Positions 55,112-64,000 of a stretch of 64,000 nt of DNA are shown piece after piece. The DNA is taken from contig NZ_KQ759763.1 of assembly GCF_001482195.1 (NCBI RefSeq), positions 1,151,321 through 1,215,320 on the forward strand, written 5' to 3'. How positions within the stretch are numbered: position 1 is the stretch's first letter; each line of letters begins with the position of its first letter. A program made the position numbers and the translations under genes. The notes below the pieces were generated by a model, which had not been told where the DNA came from, did no database searches, and worked only from the letters and a program-made list of their open reading frames with translations. This DNA comes from Luteimonas abyssi. GTDB lineage: Bacteria; Pseudomonadota; Gammaproteobacteria; Xanthomonadales; Xanthomonadaceae.

Positions 55112-56173
55112 ATGAGTGTGTTGTTCGAACCCCTGCCGCAGCGTGCGCTCACGTTCCGCAACCGGATCGTGGTCTCGCCGATGTGCCAGTACAGCGCACG
55201 CGACGGCCTGCCGGATGCCTGGCATCTGGTGCACCTGGGCAGCCGCGCGGCGGGCGGCGCCGGCGTGGTGATGGCCGAAGCCACGGCGGTCTCGCCGGAA
55301 GGGCGCATCTCGCCCGAGGACACGGGGCTGTGGAACGAAGCCCAGGTGGCGGCATGGCGACCGGTGACCGATTTCATCGCTGCCCAGGGTGCGGTGCCTG
55401 CGATCCAGCTCGCGCATGCAGGCCGCAAGGCCAGCACCTGGGCCCCGCGGCGCGGCCGGGGTGCCGTGCCGGTCGTCGAGGGCGGCTGGGAGGTGGTGGG
55501 TGCGACCGACGCCGCCTACGATTCGGCCTATCCGGTTCCGCGCGCGCTCGACGAGGCGGGCCTGGAGCAGGTCGTGGACGACTTCCGCGCCGCGGCGCTG
55601 CGCGCGCTGGAGGCGGGTTTCACCCTGATCGAGCTGCATGCTGCGCACGGCTACCTGCTGCATCAGTTCCTGTCGCCGCTGACCAATACCCGGACCGACG
55701 GCTGGGGCGGCGCGTTCGAGAACCGGGCACGGTTGGTGCTGGAGGTGACGGCGGCGGTGCGCGCGGTGTGGCCGGACGAGTTGCCGTTGTGGGTGCGCCT
55801 GTCGGCCACCGACTGGGCGCCGGGCGGCTGGGATCTCGCGCAGAGCATCCGATTGAGCGAGCGCCTCCAAGCGCTCGGCGTCGATCTGATCGACGTGTCC
55901 AGTGGCGGTCTCGTGCCGTGGCAGGAGATCGAGGTCGCGCCGGGCTACCAGGTGCCGTTCGCGGCGGGCATCCGTCGCGAGGCGGGGATCGCGACCGGTG
56001 CGGTGGGGCTGATCACCACGCCACGGCAAGCCGAGGCGATCCTGGCTGCCGGCGATGCTGACGTGGTGCTGCTGGCGCGCGAACTGCTGCGTGACCCGTA
56101 CTTCCCGCAACGGGCCGCGCATGCGCTGGGCGCGGAGGTCCCGGCGCCGGTGCAGTATCTGCGCGCGTGGTGA
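55112..56173 (+). CDS. NADPH-dependent ene-reductase, Old Yellow Enzyme (YqjM type)
   Basis: A 353-residue FMN-dependent TIM-barrel enzyme that reduces activated C=C bonds. The N-terminal PMCQYSA with C25 is the hallmark of the YqjM (thermophilic-like) OYE class. Further conserved stretches are AIQLAHAGRKAS, ELHAAHGYLLHQFLSPLTNTRTDGWGG with the substrate-binding His pair, and VSSGGLVPWQ. The C-terminal FxxARELLRDPYFP-like segment binds FMN. ATG at 55112. Divergent from tilS with a 112-base gap; convergent with accA. Confidence 0.92.
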   Translation: MSVLFEPLPQRALTFRNRIVVSPMCQYSARDGLPDAWHLVHLGSRAAGGAGVVMAEATAVSPEGRISPEDTGLWNEAQVAAWRPVTDFIAAQGAVPAIQLAHAGRKASTWAPRRGRGAVPVVEGGWEVVGATDAAYDSAYPVPRALDEAGLEQVVDDFRAAALRALEAGFTLIELHAAHGYLLHQFLSPLTNTRTDGWGGAFENRARLVLEVTAAVRAVWPDELPLWVRLSATDWAPGGWDLAQSIRLSERLQALGVDLIDVSSGGLVPWQEIEVAPGYQVPFAAGIRREAGIATGAVGLITTPRQAEAILAAGDADVVLLARELLRDPYFPQRAAHALGAEVPAPVQYLRAW

Positions 56174-56258
56174 CCGTCGGTCGGGGATCCGCGCGCTGCG
56201 GCGCGTGACGGGCGGGAATGGGGTGATCCCGCAGGTCGCGGGAGCATCCCCCCGATGA

Positions 56259-56286
56259 TGCGAGTGCGAGTGCGAGTGCGAGTGCG
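56259..56286. repeat. Hexanucleotide tandem repeat (TGCGAG)
   Basis: Four full TGCGAG units plus TGCG, immediately before the accA stop codon (on the minus strand, just downstream of accA). Directly adjoining is a short inverted repeat GGCGGCT/AGCCGCC at about 56287-56302. Confidence 0.8.
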
Positions 56287-56291
56287 GCGGC

Positions 56292-57251
56292 TCAAGCCGC
56301 CTCGTAAGCACCGTAGCCGCGCAGGCGGCGGTAGCGGCGGTCGAGCAACTCGGTCGTCGGCAAGGCGTCGAGCGATTCGAGTTCGTTGAGCAGGACCGAC
56401 TTCAGCCGGATCGCGGTCTGGCGCGGATTGCGATGCGCGCCGCCGATCGGTTCGCGGATGACCTTGTCGACCAGGCCCAGCCCGTGCAACCGCCGTGCGG
56501 TGAGTCCGAGCTGTTCCGCGGCATCCTTGGCCTTGGCCGCATCCTTCCACAGGATCGAGGCGCAACCTTCAGGCGAGATCACCGAATAGGTGCTGTACTC
56601 GAGCATCAGCGTGCGGTCGCCGACGCCGATCGCGAGTGCGCCGCCGGAGCCGCCTTCGCCGATGACGGTGCAGACGATGGGAATCTTCAGCTCCGCCATT
56701 TCCATCAGGTTGCGCGCGATCGCTTCGGACTGGCCGCGCTCCTCGGCACCGATGCCGGGGTAGGCGCCGGGCGTGTCGATGAACGTGAGCAGCGGCAGGC
56801 CGAAACGTTCCGCCATCTTCATCAGGCGCAGCGCCTTGCGATAGCCCTCGGGCCGCGGCATGCCGAAGTTGCGGCGCACCTTGGTCTTGGTGTCGCGGCC
56901 CTTCTGGTGACCGATGATCATCACGCTGCGCCCGTTGATGCGGCCCAGACCGCCGACGATGGCGGGATCGTCGGCGTAGGCGCGGTCGCCGGCGAGCTCC
57001 TGGAACTCGTCGCAGACGAAGCGGATGTAATCGCTGGTGTAGGGGCGAGCCGGATGGCGGGCGAGCTGCGAGACCTGCCAGGGGCTGAGGTCGCGGAAGA
57101 TCTGCGCGGTACGACGGCGCAGCTTCTCCTGCAGGGCAAGCACTTCGCTCTCGACATTGACGGCGGGACCGGTGCTGGCCTGGCGCAGTTCCTGGATCTT
57201 CGCCTCCAGATCGGCGATGGGCTGCTCGAAATCGAGGTAGTTCGGATTCAT
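56292..57251 (-). CDS. accA: Acetyl-CoA carboxylase carboxyltransferase alpha subunit
   Basis: A 319-residue subunit that transfers CO2 from biotin to acetyl-CoA, giving malonyl-CoA. Conserved runs: [87 protein letters not shown] in pieces, and [27 protein letters not shown]. Length as in E. coli (319). Last gene of the lpx-dnaE block, separated from dnaE by 140 bases containing a long inverted repeat. Confidence 0.97.
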   Translation of the reverse strand: MNPNYLDFEQPIADLEAKIQELRQASTGPAVNVESEVLALQEKLRRRTAQIFRDLSPWQVSQLARHPARPYTSDYIRFVCDEFQELAGDRAYADDPAIVGGLGRINGRSVMIIGHQKGRDTKTKVRRNFGMPRPEGYRKALRLMKMAERFGLPLLTFIDTPGAYPGIGAEERGQSEAIARNLMEMAELKIPIVCTVIGEGGSGGALAIGVGDRTLMLEYSTYSVISPEGCASILWKDAAKAKDAAEQLGLTARRLHGLGLVDKVIREPIGGAHRNPRQTAIRLKSVLLNELESLDALPTTELLDRRYRRLRGYGAYEAA

Positions 57252-57306
57252 CGGCGGACTCGGCCGGAAAAGTGCGACAGTCTACCGCGAAGGGCGCGGT
57301 CCCCCC

Positions 57307-57342
57307 GTACGACCGGGTAGGGATGGCCGGACCCGGTCGTAC
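57307..57342. repeat. 12-bp inverted repeat between dnaE and accA
   Basis: GTACGACCGGGT (57307-57318) and ACCCGGTCGTAC (57331-57342) form a perfect inverted repeat with a 12-base spacer, 56 bases upstream of the accA start and 50 bases after the dnaE stop. No T-run. It may be an attenuator-like hairpin, a terminator partly read through, or a protein-binding site. Confidence 0.6.
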
Positions 57343-57391
57343 CTGAATCGCGATGGCGCAATGCGGGTGGCACGGGCGGCCGCAAGCGCGG

Positions 57392-60958
<3,567 letters not shown>

Positions 60959-61053
60959 CGGACGGGCATCGCGTCAGCCCGCAGGTTAGGCCCAGCGGGT
61001 AGGGCGAACAAGACTTGACAGGGCAGGGATCGCGCCGCGGCGCGAGACGGCGT

Positions 61054-61740
61054 TCAGGCGGGCTGCAGGAGACCGGGCGCGACGTCGAACAGATCGGCCG
61101 GTGCGGGCTCCGGCGGCGCCAGTGCCTCCCGGACCGGCGCGAAGCTGCGGCGGTGTGCCGGACAAGGGCCGTGCGTGCGCAGCGCGGCCAGATGTGCGGG
61201 GGTGGAGTATCCCTTGTGGCCGTCGAAGCCATACTCCGGATGGAGGGCATGCAGCGCCACCATCGCACGGTCGCGTGCGACCTTGGCGAGGATGGACGCG
61301 GCCATGATCGTGCGGTCTCGGGCATCGCCGCCGATCCAGGCTTCGCCACGGCAGGGCAGCGGCTTCGGCAGATGGTTGCCGTCGATGCGGGCGACGCACC
61401 GCTCCGGATCGAGGCCGGCGGTCACCGCGGCCACGGCCTGGCGCATGCCGTGCATGGTGGCCTGGAAGATGTTCATGCGGTCGATGTCGTCGACCTCGAC
61501 GAACACGATGCTGTAGGCGAGCGCGCGCTCGACGATGCGCGGGTACAACGTCTCGCGCCGCGCGGCTTTGAGTTGCTTGGAATCGTTGAGACCGTTGATG
61601 CGCGGCCGTGTCGGATCGAACACGACCGCGGCGACCACGACGGGACCGGCCAGAGGTCCGCGGCCGGCTTCGTCGACGCCGGCGATCCAGCCGAGCGAGG
61701 GCGACGCGACGGCGGCGTTGGCGGGTTCTGGCGGAGACAT
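61054..61740 (-). CDS. rnhB: Ribonuclease HII
   Basis: A 228-residue enzyme removing ribonucleotides from DNA. The catalytic motifs are present: [22 protein letters not shown] with Asp-Glu, LNDSKQL, the IDGNHLP region and [11 protein letters not shown] with a further Asp. The C-terminal 25 residues are a Pro/Ala-rich tail beyond the usual end. Two start candidates: ATG 61740 and GTG 61746; neither has a strong ribosome binding site, and the ATG is preferred. Between lpxB and dnaE as in E. coli. Confidence 0.94.
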   Translation of the reverse strand: MSPPEPANAAVASPSLGWIAGVDEAGRGPLAGPVVVAAVVFDPTRPRINGLNDSKQLKAARRETLYPRIVERALAYSIVFVEVDDIDRMNIFQATMHGMRQAVAAVTAGLDPERCVARIDGNHLPKPLPCRGEAWIGGDARDRTIMAASILAKVARDRAMVALHALHPEYGFDGHKGYSTPAHLAALRTHGPCPAHRRSFAPVREALAPPEPAPADLFDVAPGLLQPA

Positions 61741-61795
61741 CGGCACGCGGGAAGGGTATCGAGGGGCGGATGGAGGGGCAAGACGTGAACGCGCG

Positions 61796-63028
61796 TCAGC
61801 GGCGTGCGATCAGGGTCTCGATCACGTCCGCGGCGCGCGTCGACGCATCGCAGCGCAGGCTGCGGTGGATCTCGGTGAAGCGCGGTTCGAGCCGGGCCGC
61901 CAGCGCGGGATCGCGCAGGTAGTCGAGAACTGCCGCCGACAACCGCTCCGGCGTGCAGGCCTCCTGCACGAGCTCCGGCACCAGGCGCTCGCCGGCGAGC
62001 ACGTTGGGCAGCGAATACAGATCGACCTTCAGCAAGCCCAGTGCGCGCACGATCGCCGCGGTCGTACGCGACACCCGATAACCGACCACCATGGGACGTT
62101 TCGCGAGCAGGCCTTCGAGCGTGGCCGTCCCCGAGGCGATCAGCACGACGTCGGCGGCCACCATCGCGTCGCGCGCCTGCCCGTCGAGGATCCGGAGCGC
62201 ATCGCCGCGCAACGGCGATGCCGCGGCGAGGGCCTCGAGCATCTCGCGGCAGCCTGGATTCGCCGCGGGCACGACCACCTGCAGGCCCGGCACCTCCGCG
62301 GCCACACGTGCAGCCGCCTCCAGGAACACCGCGCCCAGGCGGCCGATCTCGCCGCGTCGCGAGCCGGGGAGCACCGCCAGTACGGGGCCCTGACGGGACA
62401 GGCCGAGACGTCGCCGCGCTGCCTGGCGGTCGGGCTGCAACGGCATCTCGTCGGCCATCGGGTGGCCGACGAAGCGGGCGTCCACGCCGTATGCAGCGTA
62501 GATCGGGGGTTCCATCGGAAACAGGCACAGCACACGGTCGGCGCTGTGTCCGATCTTGGCCGCGCGTCCGCGCCGCCAGGCCCAGATCGAGGGACTCACG
62601 TAGTGCACCGTGCGCAGGCCGTGCCGGCGCAGGCGTCGTTCCAGGCCGAGATTGAAATCCGGTGCGTCGATGCCGATGAAAACGTCCGGCTGCCAAGCCA
62701 GCACGCGCCGTTGCAGCCGGGCTCGCAGCTTCAGCAGGCGCGGCAGGTGCGCCAGCACTTCGGTCAGGCCCATCACCGCGAGCTCGGAGGCATCGTGCCA
62801 CGCATCCAGGCCGGCGCGTCGCATCGCATCGCCGCCGACACCGGCGAAGGTCGCTCCCGGAAAGCGGGCGCGCAGGGCCTGGATGAGAGCGGCGCCGAGT
62901 TGGTCGCCGGAGGCTTCGCCCGCGACCAGCGCGAACCGCGGTGCAGCGATCACCGTCGGTGGCGACGACTCACGGAAGGCGGGAGAGGCCAGGTCGACTG
63001 CCGGTGCGGTCTGCGTGTCGCGATTCAC
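61796..63028 (-). CDS. lpxB: Lipid-A-disaccharide synthase
   Basis: A 410-residue GT19 glycosyltransferase joining UDP-2,3-diacylglucosamine and lipid X to lipid A disaccharide. Conserved pieces: [21 protein letters not shown] near residue 32, [43 protein letters not shown], and [21 protein letters not shown] near the end. Starts with GTG 63028 (N-terminal extension of about 30 residues before the conserved strand). Lies 27 bases after lpxA. Confidence 0.95.
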   Translation of the reverse strand: MNRDTQTAPAVDLASPAFRESSPPTVIAAPRFALVAGEASGDQLGAALIQALRARFPGATFAGVGGDAMRRAGLDAWHDASELAVMGLTEVLAHLPRLLKLRARLQRRVLAWQPDVFIGIDAPDFNLGLERRLRRHGLRTVHYVSPSIWAWRRGRAAKIGHSADRVLCLFPMEPPIYAAYGVDARFVGHPMADEMPLQPDRQAARRRLGLSRQGPVLAVLPGSRRGEIGRLGAVFLEAAARVAAEVPGLQVVVPAANPGCREMLEALAAASPLRGDALRILDGQARDAMVAADVVLIASGTATLEGLLAKRPMVVGYRVSRTTAAIVRALGLLKVDLYSLPNVLAGERLVPELVQEACTPERLSAAVLDYLRDPALAARLEPRFTEIHRSLRCDASTRAADVIETLIARR

Positions 63029-63055
63029 GGTCGGGCGTCGCCTGGGCCGGGGCGG

Positions 63056-63847
63056 TCATCTTAGCAAGGGGCGTTGCCCGGACTCGACGAACTCCAGCAG
63101 GTGGCGCACGTCCTCGCTGTCGGCCGCGAGTGCACGCAGCTTTTCCCGGGCGTCTTCGCTGGAACCACCGGACATGTACAGGGCACGGTAGGCACGTTTG
63201 ATCGCGGCGGTGCGGGTGGCGTCGAAGCCGCGGCGTTTGAGGCCTTCGCTGTTGATGCCACGCGGGCGACCGTAGCCGTCCTGGGCCACCATCACGAACG
63301 GGGGCACGTCGCCGTTGACGAACGCGCCCATGCCGATGAACGCGTGCATGCCGATCCGGCAGAACTGGTGGATGCCGACGAAGCCGCTGAGGATCACGTG
63401 GTCGCCGACCTCGACGTGGCCGGCCAGCGTGGCGTTGTTGGAGAACACGCAGTGGTTGCCGACGACGCAATCGTGGGCGACGTGGGTGTAGGCGAGGAAC
63501 CAGTTGTCGTCGCCGATGCGGGTGACGCCGCCGCCGTCGCCGGTGCCGCGGTTGACGGTGACGAACTCGCGGATCGTGTTGCGGTCGCCGATCACCAGTT
63601 CCACCCGCTCGCCCGCGAACTTCTTGTCCTGCGGCTCGCCGCCGATGGCGGCGTGACCGTGGATATGGTTTTCGCGCCCGATCCGGGTCGGGCCGTGAAT
63701 ACTGCAGTGCGCGCCGATCCGGGTGCGGTCGCCGATTTCGACGTCGGCGCCGATGTAGGTGAAAGCGCCGACCTCGACGTCGACACCGAGTCGTGCAGCC
63801 GGATCGACGGCCGCAGTGGGGTGGATGCCTGCGCCGCCTGCGCTCAT
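63056..63847 (-). CDS. lpxA: UDP-N-acetylglucosamine acyltransferase
   Basis: A 263-residue left-handed beta-helix acyltransferase, the first step of lipid A synthesis. Hexapeptide repeats run from about residue 8 to 190 ([41 protein letters not shown]). The catalytic histidine is H125 (THVAHDC), the same number as in E. coli. [19 protein letters not shown] and the C-terminal helices follow. The ATG at 63847 is one base after the fabZ stop, so the two genes are coupled; upstream in-frame residues are not family-like. Confidence 0.96.
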   Translation of the reverse strand: MSAGGAGIHPTAAVDPAARLGVDVEVGAFTYIGADVEIGDRTRIGAHCSIHGPTRIGRENHIHGHAAIGGEPQDKKFAGERVELVIGDRNTIREFVTVNRGTGDGGGVTRIGDDNWFLAYTHVAHDCVVGNHCVFSNNATLAGHVEVGDHVILSGFVGIHQFCRIGMHAFIGMGAFVNGDVPPFVMVAQDGYGRPRGINSEGLKRRGFDATRTAAIKRAYRALYMSGGSSEDAREKLRALAADSEDVRHLLEFVESGQRPLLR

Positions 63848-63848
63848 C

Positions 63849-64000
63849 TCAGCTGGCCGCCCGGGCGCAGACGATATCCGCGCAGGCGACATCCTGGCCA
63901 TCCACGCGGGCGACGCCGCCGTACATGGTCATGTTGCGGATCTCGCGGTTGATGCGGACTTCCAGTTCCAGGCGATCGCCGGGCAGGACCATGCGCGAGA
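63849..64000 (-). CDS. fabZ: 3-hydroxyacyl-ACP dehydratase FabZ, C-terminal part (partial)
   Basis: The frame runs off the right edge of the window; only the last 49 residues are visible ([43 protein letters not shown]). This matches the C-terminal hot-dog strands of Fab[12 protein letters not shown], the small-residue [10 protein letters not shown] turn, and ADIVCA at the end. FabZ removes water from 3-hydroxyacyl-ACP in fatty-acid synthesis. It lies directly upstream of lpxA, as in the classical lpxD-fabZ-lpxA order. Confidence 0.9.
   Translation of the reverse strand, partial: SRMVLPGDRLELEVRINREIRNMTMYGGVARVDGQDVACADIVCARAAS

Noticed and set aside
56259..56286. SHSHSHSH-like peptide repeat encoded opposite the hexanucleotide repeat
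   Set aside because: It is only a translation of the TGCGAG repeat in a frame without start signals, not a His-rich protein.

Overview
The window looks like an ordinary chromosomal stretch of a high-GC gammaproteobacterium of the Xanthomonadaceae/Lysobacteraceae (Lysobacter/Luteimonas-like). This is inferred from protein character, gene order and the strong GC bias, which fills the opposite strands with long spurious open frames. No tRNA, rRNA, CRISPR array, insertion sequence or prophage was seen. Coding is dense on both strands.

Layout. 1-5.3 kb: small-molecule-binding fragment, DUF423 membrane protein, VanY-type carboxypeptidase, a DUF3887 protein beside a secreted alpha/beta hydrolase, and a tightly coupled four-gene operon (SPFH membrane protein, small membrane protein, ribbon-helix-helix regulator, DUF4177) whose upstream region carries three GATATYC repeats at 11-bp pitch. 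5.4-8.5 kb: purT, then a LysM/VgrG3-like lysozyme-domain protein without signal peptide followed by a lipoprotein. 8.5-19.1 kb: nuclease-family lipoprotein, leucyl-transferase bpt and PAP2 protein (one operon), EF-hand protein, ECF sigma factor with a membrane domain, DUF2007 protein, tesB, AmpD-like amidase, MOSC protein, small hydrolase, rlmKL. 19.1-34.3 kb: two tandem M13 peptidases (one with a broken zinc motif), a Kef-type antiporter, rhlE, a Ser/Thr kinase with DUF502 partner, DUF4442 protein, CnoX-like thioredoxin, a membrane protein and a diguanylate cyclase.

34.4-64 kb is core-genome: leuS-lptE-holA-nadD-rsfS-rlmH; a decayed TonB-like gene; a small acidic protein with a SIMPL protein; maf-rng-yhdP-tldD; darP/pmbA; DUF4870; tilS-xseB-ispA; an OYE-family reductase; and the fabZ-lpxA-lpxB-rnhB-dnaE-accA block, which links lipid A, fatty-acid and DNA synthesis in the order known from enterobacteria.

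Most worth following up: the phased operator-like repeats of the SPFH operon; the orphan LysM/VgrG3-like enzyme with its lipoprotein as a possible toxin-immunity pair; the M13 paralogue with HELGR instead of HExxH; the membrane-fused sigma factor; the double-frameshifted TonB remnant; and two disordered insertions in otherwise conserved enzymes (RlmKL, IspA).
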